Of a DNA stretch of 64,000 bases, positions 46,387 to 57,954 are shown piece by piece (the first letter of the stretch is position 1; each line of letters opens with the position of its first letter). The stretch spans positions 684,501-748,500 of the forward strand of contig NZ_FNUZ01000002.1 in the NCBI RefSeq assembly GCF_900108225.1. The letters run 5' to 3'. The stretch is from Thalassococcus halodurans (GTDB lineage: Bacteria; Pseudomonadota; Alphaproteobacteria; Rhodobacterales; Rhodobacteraceae). The notes beneath the pieces were generated by a model that did no database searches, was not told the DNA's origin, and saw only the letters and a list, made by a program, of their open reading frames with translations. The translations under genes and the position numbers were made by a program.

Positions 46387-47035
46387 TAAACAGCCCCTTC
46401 CGGAATTTGATGCCGGTTCGTCGGCGTCTCAGACTACAGATAGCGCCGCATTGGCCGCATTGGTAGGGTCGCGGTTGTGCCACGATCTCATTAGCCCTGT
46501 CGGAGCGATCCAGAACGGGATCGAATTGATCGGTCTGTCGCCAAGCGTTGATCCCGCGGGCGATGAAATGCGGCTGATGACGCACAGCGTTGAAAATGCC
46601 TCGGCCAAACTGAAATTCTTTCGCATCGCCTTTGGTCTGTCCTGCGACGAATCCCAAGTCAGCCGCCAATCGGTTCAGGCTATTTTTGACGGCTTCACAC
46701 GTGGCACACGAAAACAGGTTGAACTGGCCGGTACCGAAACGATGACCCGAACGCAGGCACAACTGGTGATGTTGGCCTTTCTTTGTCTGGAATCCGTGTT
46801 GCCAATGGGTGGCCGCATCGCCGTGATTATCGAACCGCGAGGCGCTGAATTAACAGTTCTGAACGGTCAGTTGGATGCCGAGCATCCATTGTGGCAAGCC
46901 TTTGAAGCGCCGGTAGATCTGAAAACGCTTCAACCCGCCAATGTGCAATTTGCGCTGCTGCCTTTGCTTGCCGCAAAAGAAAACCGGCGCCCTCAATTGC
47001 ATGACGACGCCGGCGTGATTTCTTTGACGGTGTAG
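46364..47035 (+). CDS. chpT: Histidine phosphotransferase ChpT
   Basis: 223 aa. ChpT passes phosphate from CckA to CtrA, the master regulator that in this group controls motility and gene-transfer-agent genes. The phospho-acceptor His is in ALVGSRLCHDLISPVGAIQNGIELI (His at about residue 40); the C-terminal part is a degenerate GHKL-ATPase-like domain (TRTQAQLVMLAFLCLESVLPMGGRI). The start at 46364 overlaps the divergent DUF3553 gene; a later start before the first helix is possible. Convergent with proA, 2 bp apart. Confidence 0.88.
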   Translation: MAFRSLDIKQPLPEFDAGSSASQTTDSAALAALVGSRLCHDLISPVGAIQNGIELIGLSPSVDPAGDEMRLMTHSVENASAKLKFFRIAFGLSCDESQVSRQSVQAIFDGFTRGTRKQVELAGTETMTRTQAQLVMLAFLCLESVLPMGGRIAVIIEPRGAELTVLNGQLDAEHPLWQAFEAPVDLKTLQPANVQFALLPLLAAKENRRPQLHDDAGVISLTV

Positions 47036-47037
47036 GA

Positions 47038-48303
47038 TTACTTCCGAACAGTCCCGTCGCCTGTGACCAGATACTTAAAGCTGGTCAGCTGTTCGGCACC
47101 GACAGGGCCACGCGCATGCATTTTGCCCGTCGCAATCCCGATCTCTGCGCCCATGCCAAACTCGCCGCCATCAGCGAACTGGGTCGAGGCATTGCGCATC
47201 AAAATCGCACTGTCGACACGTTCGAAGAAACGGTTCGCTGTGTCGTCGTTCTCGGTCAGGATGCATTCCGTATGGGCCGAACTGTATTTGCGAATGTGCT
47301 CGATCGCGGCATCCACATCATCCACGACCTTGGCCGCAATTATCCGGTCCAGATATTCACAGCCCCAGTCCGTATCCGTCGCTGCCACAGTGCCCGGCAC
47401 CGATTGCAATACGCCATCGGCGCGCACTTCGATTCCCGCATCCATCAGCGCGCGCAAAACACCCTGCCCGATGGTGTCGACAACATCGCGATGGATAAGC
47501 AGACACTCCGCCGCGCCACAGATGCCTGTGCGGCGTGTTTTGGCGTTCAGCACAACGTCCAGCGCTTTGATCGGATCGGCATCAACATCGATGTAGACAT
47601 GCACGATGCCCTCAAGGTGCGCAAACACAGGCACCCGCGCCTCGCGCTGGACCAGACCGACAAGGCCCTTGCCGCCGCGCGGAACGATCACATCGATGAA
47701 ATCCGTCATTTTCAACATTTCCGACACCGCCGTTCTGTCGCGTGTGGGAACCAGTTGAATTGCGGCCTCGGGCAGGCCTGCAGCAACCAGCCCCTGCACA
47801 AGGCACTGGTGGATTAGACCCGAGGAATGAAAACTTTCTGAACCGCCCCGCAGAATAACCGCATTGCCTGCCTTCAGGCACAGCGCACCTGCATCGGCAG
47901 TCACGTTCGGACGGCTTTCATAAATCACGCCAATTACGCCCAACGGTGTACGGACGCGTTTGATGTTCAGGCCGGTGGGTTGGTCCCATTCCGCAATCAC
48001 AGCACCAACGGGATCGGTCTGGCCAGCAATCGCACGCAAACCGTCACAGATGGACTGGATACGGGCCTCATCCAACAGCAGACGGTCCATCATCGCATCG
48101 GACAGACCCTTTTCACGGCCATACTCAAGATCTTTCGCATTGGCGGCGATGATCTCGGCGCGGCGTTCCCAGACGATGTCTGCGGCAGTCGATAGCGCCT
48201 TTTCCTTGGCCTCGGATGGGGCAAAGGCCAACTCCGCCGCGGCCGCTTTGGCGCGCGCACCGATATCCTGCATCATGGCATGAATTTCGATCTGTTCGGT
48301 CAT
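47038..48303 (-). CDS. proA: Gamma-glutamyl phosphate reductase
   Basis: 421 aa, second step of proline synthesis with NADPH. Aldehyde-dehydrogenase fold: [39 protein letters not shown], the catalytic Cys in [15 protein letters not shown], and [26 protein letters not shown]. Last gene of the obgE-proB-proA operon, 36 bp after proB. Confidence 0.97.
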   Translation of the reverse strand: MTEQIEIHAMMQDIGARAKAAAAELAFAPSEAKEKALSTAADIVWERRAEIIAANAKDLEYGREKGLSDAMMDRLLLDEARIQSICDGLRAIAGQTDPVGAVIAEWDQPTGLNIKRVRTPLGVIGVIYESRPNVTADAGALCLKAGNAVILRGGSESFHSSGLIHQCLVQGLVAAGLPEAAIQLVPTRDRTAVSEMLKMTDFIDVIVPRGGKGLVGLVQREARVPVFAHLEGIVHVYIDVDADPIKALDVVLNAKTRRTGICGAAECLLIHRDVVDTIGQGVLRALMDAGIEVRADGVLQSVPGTVAATDTDWGCEYLDRIIAAKVVDDVDAAIEHIRKYSSAHTECILTENDDTANRFFERVDSAILMRNASTQFADGGEFGMGAEIGIATGKMHARGPVGAEQLTSFKYLVTGDGTVRK

Positions 48304-48339
48304 GTCTTTGCCCTATCTTCTGGTTTAAATTTTCGGCGC

Positions 48340-51012
<2,673 letters not shown>

Positions 51013-51015
51013 GTC

Positions 51016-51552
51016 TCATAGCTTTTTAAGGTAGGTCCAGGTGGACACTTTACTGTTTCTGGCAACGCAAAACGCTTCGGCGTCGCCGATGTATTCAAAG
51101 CCTGCGTTGGTCAGCACCCGCGCTGACGCCGGATTGTCCTGAAAGACGCTGGCAAACATTGTCTGGACACCCTGAGGGTTGGCCTCGATCACACCACGAA
51201 CAGCAGCCGAGGCGATGCCGGTATTCCAGAAAGCAGGCGCGACCCAATAGCTGATCTCGGACTGTGCGCGATCCATCTTTTGCAGGCTGATGACACCCAT
51301 CACCTCGGGCCGGTCGGAACAGGTGCCGTCCAGAACCCAGCGATCAATGTCTTCGTCGTCTTTCAAAGTACGGGCGACAAAGGCGTCGGCCCATCCCGGC
51401 GGAACCGGATTGGGGATGTTCGGCGTCATCTTGGCCAGTCGCAGATCAGCCGCATAATGACCAATCAAGCCCTGATCAGACACACGCACGGGACGCAGTT
51501 CAAACCGCTCGCACGAAATGACGTCTGGTGTCGCCAACTTTTCAACCAACAT
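51016..51552 (-). CDS. GNAT acetyltransferase (RimJ/RimL-like)
   Basis: 178 aa, same layout as the next gene: ISCERFELRPVRVSDQGLIGHYAADLRLAKMTPNIPNPV, ISYWVAPAFWNTGIASAAVRGVIEANP (CoA loop NTGIAS, a variant of Q/RGxGxA) and ASARVLTNAGFEYIGDAEAF. The start at 51552 has GGAGG 8 bases upstream, better than TTG at 51558. It starts after the rpmA terminator. Confidence 0.88.
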   Translation of the reverse strand: MLVEKLATPDVISCERFELRPVRVSDQGLIGHYAADLRLAKMTPNIPNPVPPGWADAFVARTLKDDEDIDRWVLDGTCSDRPEVMGVISLQKMDRAQSEISYWVAPAFWNTGIASAAVRGVIEANPQGVQTMFASVFQDNPASARVLTNAGFEYIGDAEAFCVARNSKVSTWTYLKKL

Positions 51553-51664
51553 TTCCAATTCCTCCGATCGGCTTTGTCACAGGCTGCCCCTCCTCGGCAT
51601 CGCGCGCGACACACGCCTTATATGGATGTCTTTAACGAATTCTGCCCAATTGCCCCCGCAAACG

Positions 51665-51698
51665 AGAAAGGGGGACCGGCTGTATCGCCGATCCCCCC
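51665..51698 (-). terminator. Hairpin after rpmA
   Basis: On the minus strand GGGGGATCGGC pairs with GCCGGTCCCCC with one mismatch and is followed by TTTCTCG. It should separate the ribosomal-protein pair from the GNAT-obgE genes, at least in part. Confidence 0.6.
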
Positions 51699-51725
51699 AA
51701 GTGTTCTTTAAACCCTAAGATCGGC

Positions 51726-51995
51726 TTACTCAGCGGCCTCCGCCACTGGGAGAACCGAAATAAAGGTGCGGCCTTTCAGGCCTTTGTGGAACGTTACTGC
51801 GCCGTCAACTGTTGCAAAGATTGTGTGGTCTTTGCCAATGCCAACGCCCTCGCCCGGCCAAAACTTAGTGCCGCGCTGACGAACGATGATGTTGCCCGGG
51901 ATAGCCGCTTGGCCACCGTACAGTTTTACACCAAGACGACGACCAGCGGAGTCGCGACCGTTACGGGATGAACCGCCTGCTTTTTTATGTGCCAT
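51726..51995 (-). CDS. rpmA: 50S ribosomal protein L27
   Basis: 89 aa. [29 protein letters not shown] is the classic N-terminus reaching the peptidyl-transferase centre; there is no extra N-terminal prepeptide. Starts 11 bp after rplU. Confidence 0.98.
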   Translation of the reverse strand: MAHKKAGGSSRNGRDSAGRRLGVKLYGGQAAIPGNIIVRQRGTKFWPGEGVGIGKDHTIFATVDGAVTFHKGLKGRTFISVLPVAEAAE

Positions 51996-52006
51996 TGGTT
52001 ATCTCC

Positions 52007-52639
52007 TTACTTCGCGGCCAGTTCTTTGGCCTGTTCGATCCAGCCTTCACGCTCGATACGACCTTTGAACGACAGCTTCTCGCCGAATTCTTCGACGTCA
52101 GCGTCTGTCCATGCCGCGATCTGGGCGAAAGACGTTACACCTGCTTCATGCAGCTTCTTTTCCAGTGCGGGACCCACACCGGACAGCTGCTTCAGGTCGT
52201 CTGCGCCAGCGGCCGCAGGGGCAGCTTTTGCAGCAGGCTTTTCAGCTTTCGGAGCAGCAGCAGCGACAGCAACACCAGCAACCGAACCAGCACCAACAGC
52301 CGCTTTAACGCCTGTCTTGTCGCCACCGGAGGCCAGAATGTCTGTTACGCGAACCAGTGTCAGTTGCTGACGGTGGCCCTTGGTGCGCTTCGAGCTGTGC
52401 TTACGACGGCGCTTAACAAAGTTGATAACCTTGTCGCCTTTGATCTGGTCGATCACTTCGGCCTGTACCGCGGCACCAGCCACGAAAGGCGCGCCGACAG
52501 TTGTGTTGTCGCCGCCAAGCATCAGAATATCGTTGAACTGGACTGTTTCACCAGCATCAGCAGCGAGCTTTTCGATCCGGAGCGTATCGCCCGACTGGAC
52601 CTTGTATTGCTTGCCACCGGTTTTCAGAACCGCGAACAT
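52007..52639 (-). CDS. rplU: 50S ribosomal protein L21 with C-terminal helix-hairpin-helix extension
   Basis: 210 aa, twice the normal 100-105. The first about 102 residues are L21 (MFAVLKTGGKQYKVQSGDTLRIEKL to RKHSSKRTKGHRQQLTLVRV). An Ala/Lys/Pro-rich linker follows (about 103-147), then a helix-hairpin-helix domain (DDLKQLSGVGPALEKKLHEAGVTSFAQIAAWTDADVEEFGEKLSFKGRI). The extension occurs in Rhodobacterales L21; its job is not known to me. The start at 52639 is the L21 ATG; the frame to 52774 is not coding-like. Confidence 0.95.
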   Translation of the reverse strand: MFAVLKTGGKQYKVQSGDTLRIEKLAADAGETVQFNDILMLGGDNTTVGAPFVAGAAVQAEVIDQIKGDKVINFVKRRRKHSSKRTKGHRQQLTLVRVTDILASGGDKTGVKAAVGAGSVAGVAVAAAAPKAEKPAAKAAPAAAGADDLKQLSGVGPALEKKLHEAGVTSFAQIAAWTDADVEEFGEKLSFKGRIEREGWIEQAKELAAK

Positions 52640-52848
52640 GCGTGTCTTCCTTTTCCACCGCGTTCTATGGCCCCTGCCCGATGCAGGTGTTTGTGACCGA
52701 AGTCGCCTCGAACGGCGCGCCCCGTCAAAGGGCGTCATTACAATAAAATCAAAACGGGACCGAAGCCCCGTCATGAAGTCGCGCTTATGCGGGCGAAACC
52801 GTTTTTTGTCAAGCGCACAATCCCAACGTTTATTGGGCCTTTGCCGGA

Positions 52849-53655
52849 TTACAGATCCATCGCCATCAGATGATCGGCAATTGCCCGCCCCATCGCATAG
52901 GAAAGCGTGTCGTACATTCCGTTAAACGCCTTGAACAGGGCCTGATTCATAGCCTGCCCTGCAGGAGATCGGGACATCTCTATATAGGCATCCAGTTGGA
53001 CATCATCCAGCGGACCATAAGCCAGCAGCAGATAGGCATAGACCCATTCACGCGTATCAAGCCGCACATCGGGTTCTTGCGCCCAGACATCCGATAGAAT
53101 CTCGCTTTCCGTCATCTGGAAGGCACCGCCGTCGTTCAGACCTACGTAAAACTGAAGCGTCGCGTTCAACCCGCCAGCGATATTGCTTTCGATCAGATCG
53201 TTTGCGGCGATGAACTCGGATATCTGGGCAAGCCGCGCATCATCAGTGCCGTCCAGACCGCGATACACCTCTCGCGCGCTTTCCTCGACGTCTTCATCAA
53301 CCATCGCGGCACGGGCCTCAAGCTCCAGATCGATAATCTGCGTACCGGTGTCTGTGGCGTAGAACTCTAGCAGCGGGCCAATGTCCTCGCCCTCCAACGC
53401 AGCCTCGAACGCCGCATTGACCGATGTCAGCATTGTGTCCGCATCGTAAATCTGTTCGACCGTCTTGGCCCACGCATCATTCGGACCGCTCGGAAGCATC
53501 TCGGTGGCCAGAACATTGCCATAGGCCAGCCCCTCTTCCTGCATGATCGCAATGACCTCGGACATCCTGAGCGCGTCGGACAAGTCCTGCGCCTGAGTGG
53601 CCCAGACAGGGGTCGCTAGCGTGAACGCCCCGAAAGCTAACAAAAATTTGGTCAT
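52849..53655 (-). CDS. DUF2059 secreted protein
   Basis: 268 aa. Signal peptide MTKFLLAFGAFTLATPVWATQA. The C-terminal half (about residues 185-265, AYLLLAYGPLDDVQLDAYIEMSRSPAGQAMNQALFKAFNGMYDTLSYAMG) matches the helical DUF2059 pattern. Periplasmic; function unknown. Next to tRNA-Ser(CGA) on the chromosomal side of the island. Confidence 0.83.
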   Translation of the reverse strand: MTKFLLAFGAFTLATPVWATQAQDLSDALRMSEVIAIMQEEGLAYGNVLATEMLPSGPNDAWAKTVEQIYDADTMLTSVNAAFEAALEGEDIGPLLEFYATDTGTQIIDLELEARAAMVDEDVEESAREVYRGLDGTDDARLAQISEFIAANDLIESNIAGGLNATLQFYVGLNDGGAFQMTESEILSDVWAQEPDVRLDTREWVYAYLLLAYGPLDDVQLDAYIEMSRSPAGQAMNQALFKAFNGMYDTLSYAMGRAIADHLMAMDL

Positions 53656-53816
53656 ATGGTGCGTATCCCGCCCGTGAAGTCACGTTTGCAAACGACCCTA
53701 AGCGGCTTCCTGAAAATTGCCAAGCGGTGCTGCCCTTCACATCAAATGACGTTTTTTTTGAAAACCCTGTTGCACCGGAAAACACATAAGGCTAAACGCA
53801 GCCACCAGACCCCCGC

Positions 53817-53906
53817 GGAGAGGTGCCGGAGTGGTCGAACGGGGCGGTCTCGAAAACCGTTGTGGGCGCAAGTCCACCCAGGGTTCGAATCCCTGTCTCT
53901 CCGCCA
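53817..53906 (+). tRNA. tRNA-Ser(CGA), island integration site
   Basis: Class II tRNA. Acceptor GGAGAGG pairs with TCTCTCC (one G-T), anticodon loop CTCGAAA (anticodon CGA), long variable arm, T-arm GGGTTCGAATCCC, discriminator G and encoded CCA. Its last 18 bases recur at 63,685, and an integrase gene begins 20 bp downstream. Confidence 0.96.
53889..53906. repeat. attL: 18-bp tRNA-Ser 3' end
   Basis: ATCCCTGTCTCTCCGCCA, identical to 63685-63702. Flanking bases differ on both sides, so the core is exactly 18 bp here. Confidence 0.9.
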
Positions 53907-53925
53907 TTTACCGCAAGTCGTTGAA

Positions 53926-55395
53926 ATGAAAGCGATTTTTGGAAAGATGTCCGATGGCAAGTTGTCCGATCCAGACAACAAAAAGGCCGAAGAGAAGGAC
54001 ATGCGCTACCTCAAGCAACCTCGTGGCCCCGGCAAGAGCTGGGTGTTCAAGATGGATACACCTCCCGAGTTGGTCGGACTTCCGAATCCTTGGGACGGCA
54101 AGCCATTTCGCAAGGCTATCACACGAGGGCTAGGCACCCGCCGCCTCACGGAAGCTCGTAAGTTGCGCGACATCGTGCTGGGCGACATCCGCAGACTTCA
54201 AGACGGATTGCGTGAGGACGAGGCGTTCACGCTCGCCTCTGCACTCGAATGGCGTGAAATGGTGAAGGAAGCCCGCCAAGAAGCCATAGAAGACGGTGAT
54301 CCCTTCAACGTGGGTCTTGAGCTCATCCTCAATGATAAGCTGGAAGTAGCAGAAAGAAACAAAGCAGCCTCGCCCGAGAAACTGAAGCGTTTCGCCCGTG
54401 TGGCCCAAGGGACAGGATTCCCGCTTGCTCACGCCCACACGCAATATGTCGAAGCGCGGCGAGAGGGAAATCCTTACGGCTATGCTGCGCTCAAAAAGAC
54501 CACGGTGATGAACCTCGACACCGCGATCAAGCACCTTCGCGCGTTCCTCAATGACGAGGACAAAACCGCTTGTCTGGAAGATGTGACGCCCGACGATGCG
54601 CGACGTTTTCGTGATGTCTACCTCCCCTCTGTTCGGAATAACCGCAGCCCATCGGGTCTTTCTGCGAAAACCATTGAGAAGAACATTACACTCATTAAAC
54701 AGTTGTGGGTCTGGGCCTTGGAAAGCGGCCTCGTTAGGTCGAATATCGCCAACCCTTGGGAGTTCACCAAGGGGTTACGCCGGACCAAGAACCGAGGCGA
54801 CCAAAAGCGGGAAGACTATCAGCCCAGCGAATTCGCGGCGCTGCTTATGGCCACGGAACGCGGAAGCAAAGAAGGCGATCTGATCCGCCTAGCCATAGCA
54901 ACAGGCTGTCGTGCCGACGAAATAGCCACCATCGCCACCGATCAGGCCCGCGAAGACGGCTCTGGCTTCTACATCTCCGAAGGCAAAACCAAGAACGCCC
55001 TTCGTTTTATTCCGACTGTGGGGGAAGCTCAGACGCTCCTGAAAGCTCGGATCTCAGAACATGGCGCATCCGGCAGAGTTTTTCCCGAGTGGCCTATCAG
55101 ACCCGCTTCAGGAAAAGCGGCATCTGTGTCGCAGTGGTTCACACGCTTTCGCCGTAAAACCTTGGGCAAAGATACTGATGGCCGCTTGGCCCTTCACTCG
55201 ACACGCCATACATGGCGGACGGTTGCGCGACGTGCTGGTGTCAATGAAGCGACGATCAATGACCTCGGCGGCTGGTCGGGTACGCGAACGTCAAGCGCTG
55301 TTTATGACCACGGCCTGCTTGAGGAGCAGCTTGTAGAAGCGCAGTGGCAGGTCTGGGGACGGTTGAAGCAGGACGGTTATTTGGAGGGGTTTTGA
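53926..55395 (+). CDS. Tyrosine integrase of the island
   Basis: 489 aa. The catalytic set is complete: first Arg in IATGCRADEIATI (about residue 329), HSTRHTWRTVARRAG (His-x-x-Arg-His, about 424-428), the Trp in GGWSGTR (about 449) and the nucleophile Tyr in SAVYDHGLL (about 460). The N-terminal 330 residues hold an arm-binding and a core-binding (SAM-like) domain, with LSAKTIEKNITLIKQLWVWALESGLV. Longer in-frame ORF through the tRNA (from 53656) is an artefact of the open frame. ATG at 53926, 53947 or 54001 could be used. It should catalyse attL x attR excision. Confidence 0.93.
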   Translation: MKAIFGKMSDGKLSDPDNKKAEEKDMRYLKQPRGPGKSWVFKMDTPPELVGLPNPWDGKPFRKAITRGLGTRRLTEARKLRDIVLGDIRRLQDGLREDEAFTLASALEWREMVKEARQEAIEDGDPFNVGLELILNDKLEVAERNKAASPEKLKRFARVAQGTGFPLAHAHTQYVEARREGNPYGYAALKKTTVMNLDTAIKHLRAFLNDEDKTACLEDVTPDDARRFRDVYLPSVRNNRSPSGLSAKTIEKNITLIKQLWVWALESGLVRSNIANPWEFTKGLRRTKNRGDQKREDYQPSEFAALLMATERGSKEGDLIRLAIATGCRADEIATIATDQAREDGSGFYISEGKTKNALRFIPTVGEAQTLLKARISEHGASGRVFPEWPIRPASGKAASVSQWFTRFRRKTLGKDTDGRLALHSTRHTWRTVARRAGVNEATINDLGGWSGTRTSSAVYDHGLLEEQLVEAQWQVWGRLKQDGYLEGF

Positions 55396-55447
55396 GCGAT
55401 CTCACAGAAGCCCCCCTCTACAACAACAAATACAAGACTAATGAGGA

Positions 55448-55996
55448 TCAAATCTCGTGCAAGACCCTGTAGACTGAGGTTCTCGCGATGCCGAGTTGCT
55501 TTGCGATCTCCGTCGCCCCTTTGCCCTCTTCATTCCGTAACCTCTTAACCTCAGCCACATCAATCGAAGGCTTGCGGCCCTTATAGACGCCTTTGGCTTT
55601 GGCTTTTGCGATTCCCTCCATCTGCCGCTCCTTTCGAAGGTTCGTCTCGAACTCAGCGAAGACTCCGAGCATTTGGAAGAAAGCTCTCCCTGCGGCCGTG
55701 CTGGTGTCTACGGGTTGCTCCGTCGCCCTCAAGGACACCCCAGTGGATTGAAGCTCTCGCACAATGCTCGATAGATCATCCATAGACCGGGCAAGACGGT
55801 CCAGACGCGTTACAACCAGAGTGTCGCCCGACCTCAAGAATTCAAGCAGCGTTTCCAATTCCTTGCGGCCTTGCCTACTAATGCCGCTGATTTTTTCTTC
55901 ACGGATGACCTCGCATCCTGCGGCCTTCAATGCCTCGCGCTGTATGGTGAGGTCTTGGTCTGTCGTCGAAACCCGCGCGTATCCATAAGTCGCCAT
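55448..55996 (-). CDS. Serine recombinase (resolvase/invertase)
   Basis: 182 aa. Resolvase domain with the nucleophile Ser in YARVSTTDQD (residue 10), GDTLVVTRLDRLARSMDDL and FAEFETNLRKERQMEGIAKAKAKG; C-terminal HTH in GKGATEIAKQLGIARTSVYRVL. Short type, as in Tn3-like resolvases or DNA invertases. No neighbouring invertible segment is apparent, so its target is unclear. Convergent with the integrase, 52 bp apart. Confidence 0.93.
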   Translation of the reverse strand: MATYGYARVSTTDQDLTIQREALKAAGCEVIREEKISGISRQGRKELETLLEFLRSGDTLVVTRLDRLARSMDDLSSIVRELQSTGVSLRATEQPVDTSTAAGRAFFQMLGVFAEFETNLRKERQMEGIAKAKAKGVYKGRKPSIDVAEVKRLRNEEGKGATEIAKQLGIARTSVYRVLHEI

Positions 55997-56389
55997 CGCA
56001 ATGTGTCCTTTATAACTCTAGACTCTGAATGACTATTGTCCTGCAAATCGGATTTCAACCCTAAAGGAACACACATTCTGTACTGCCGTGACGTCCCTTT
56101 TGAGTGTACTCCAAAAGAACGGTTCTCTCTCGATGCAGCTGACCGAGGTTCATTCAGCCCCACTTCGTGTTTATCGTTTCCATCCGTGAGCTCACGACTT
56201 CGCACAAAGACGCCTTCGGCATGGCGTTCATGCGGACTGAGAAGGTGCCAGTGGCAGGGTGCTCTAAGGTGAATCTCAAGAGGTTGTTCATAGCGTCCCC
56301 CTCTCCACGGCCAGCATAGGGGGGAAACGCTTACACCTAGCACAAAGGTAGACCGCTCAAATTTTTGCCCCAAAAACAATTCCGGTCCC
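55997..56389. other. 393-bp stretch upstream of the resolvase, no gene
   Basis: No supported ORF. It may contain the resolvase promoter and its res site: TGTCC words occur at 55,996 and 56,038 around an AT-rich spacer. That reading is speculative. Confidence 0.4.
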
Positions 56390-56887
56390 TCAGGCTGCTT
56401 GCGGGATACCTCCCTCGACCTCGCCAGTGACTGGCTCAGGAACCTCGCCACCCACCACAGCTTCTACGCCCGCCCCCCAAAACTTCCGGCAGTAGCGGTC
56501 AGCAGCTTGCGTGATGGTGACGTAGCTTCGGGGGCTGCGCCGCCAGAACAAGTGCCTGTCCTCGCAGTTAGCCCGCAAAAGCTTAGGCATGGTCAAGACC
56601 CTTCTCAGCGTAGGACTGGCCCCACTACGAGCCTCCTCAATCAGGGCCTGAAGATAGCCAAGCCGTTGCGAGGGCGGCAGAGTATAAAGCCTTTCGGCCA
56701 AGCGCATGGCCAGATCGAAGGTCAAGGATTGATCGCGCCGTGTTTCGGGGCTGTGCGTGGCATTGACTGGACACTCAGTGCGTTTCTTTTGCTGGGCGTT
56801 CAGCTTGCGGCAGGTGGCAGAACAGAATTTCTTGTTGCTACGAAACCGAAAGGTCGTCTTACATTGTGGGCAGATGCTTGTTTTCAT
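56390..56887 (-). CDS. Hypothetical zinc-ribbon protein
   Basis: 165 aa, unrecognised. The N-terminus MKTSICPQCKTTFRFRSNKKFCSATCRKLNA has CPQC and CSATC, a four-cysteine zinc-binding arrangement (Cys at about residues 6, 9, 22 and 26). A helical middle (LAMRLAERLYTLPPSQRLGYLQALIEEAR) and WRRSPRSYVTITQAADRYCRKFWGAGVEAV follow; the C-terminus is Gly/Val/Glu-rich. The cysteine layout resembles small proteins found in alphaproteobacterial islands. Possibly nucleic-acid binding. Composition is like the integrase. Confidence 0.7.
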   Translation of the reverse strand: MKTSICPQCKTTFRFRSNKKFCSATCRKLNAQQKKRTECPVNATHSPETRRDQSLTFDLAMRLAERLYTLPPSQRLGYLQALIEEARSGASPTLRRVLTMPKLLRANCEDRHLFWRRSPRSYVTITQAADRYCRKFWGAGVEAVVGGEVPEPVTGEVEGGIPQAA

Positions 56888-57954
56888 AGGGATGTTGATG
56901 AGTTGAGCCTGATCAACATGACACCAAGCCCCAAGACCGTCTGTGCGGCTTGAGGTGGTCAGGTATTCAGGGATGTTGGATGGAAAGAAGACGCACCAAA
57001 AGCGTCATCAGTATCTATAAGAGAGGGAAGCTTAGGCTAGAATCCATAGGCTTAGTATAAGCCAAAGCATTAGCCTTTCTTGCGGATGCACCAGTATGGT
57101 CGCAACACAGTTGAAAGCGAAACGTCAAAGGTAGCCTAAGGCTTGCAGACCTTACCCAGCCCGCACGAATACACCTAGCGCCAAGACCACCTAATGGCCC
57201 CAGCCAATAGACCACGCCGCAATGGCAGTCATGTTCAGATCAATTCTAACCGTGCGGTCATCGACTGAATGGACAATGTGAGGCACCACGACCCCATACT
57301 CCACATCACAATTTCCAAAAGGTCTCCCGTCGACAGATCGATGGAACTGAGTGTGTCGGAACTGGTCGACCATTTACTGTAAATTAATAAAATTTGATTG
57401 AATCAAGCGGGTTAGACGCCTCGGCCATTCCGCCAAATCCACAGTAGAAAATGGGTTTCAGACAAGCTGAACTAGAAGCCCAACCCGAAACGCAAAGCGT
57501 GACAGTTCAATGGCTTGAATTGATGGAGACAGAGTGTTTGAAAGAACGACGAACACATTTCCATAGTCATCCAATATTGGGTTTGAGTTGTATATCTAAA
57601 CACACCACTGAGCCTTGCGATGCTCGTGGTCTTTTTGGCGACTGCGATGGGGCTGGTAGCTTACTTTTGAAGCTCCAGTTAGCGCCAAAAGCCCGGACAG
57701 ACGTTTTACTTGTGATGGTGGCACCCAATTTATGATCGCTGGGAGATCGATCGCAGCGTGAAGATCGAAAGTCGCAGCTTTCCCGTCCAAAGAAATGGAG
57801 GTAGCAGCCAAGTGAATACTGGGCCACTGTAAGGGGCGGGTTTCCGGACTTTCGCTGTAGGTGCGAGGGAGCAGATCGAAACTCTGGAAACGGACAACGC
57901 CCGTATTAGGGCTCGAAGGGAAAAGTTTGCAAACTGATTGTCCCGTCTAGCTTT
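56888..57954. other. 1.07-kb gene-poor stretch in the island
   Basis: No ORF here has a supportable start, RBS and family. It contains tRNA-Ser remnant sequence at 57,401-57,441 (listed separately), AT-rich sequence at 57,370-57,400 and several short out-of-frame fragments, so it looks like decayed DNA. Confidence 0.6.
57401..57441 (-). pseudogene. tRNA-Ser-like 5'-half remnant
   Basis: Read on the minus strand: GGATTTGGCGGAATGGCCGA, then GGCGTCTAACCCGCTTGATTC. This matches the 5' acceptor, D-arm and anticodon arm of a serine-type tRNA (compare GGAGGTTTGGCAGAGTGGTCGA in the chromosomal gene), including a TTGA anticodon-loop core. The 3' half is missing. It may mark the boundary of an older nested element. 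Confidence 0.5.

Noticed and set aside
53656-53925. N-terminal extension of the integrase frame through the tRNA
   Set aside because: The open frame crosses tRNA-Ser and attL; a start there would be lost on excision, and coding character begins only after 53,926.
57395-57407. TTGATTGAATCAA as an FNR-type box
   Set aside because: The spacer is 3 bases instead of 4 and it overlaps the tRNA remnant, so no FNR function is claimed.
57567-57827. Short minus-strand frames at 57.6-57.8 kb
   Set aside because: Two overlapping frames of similar length with no RBS and odd composition; probably decayed sequence.
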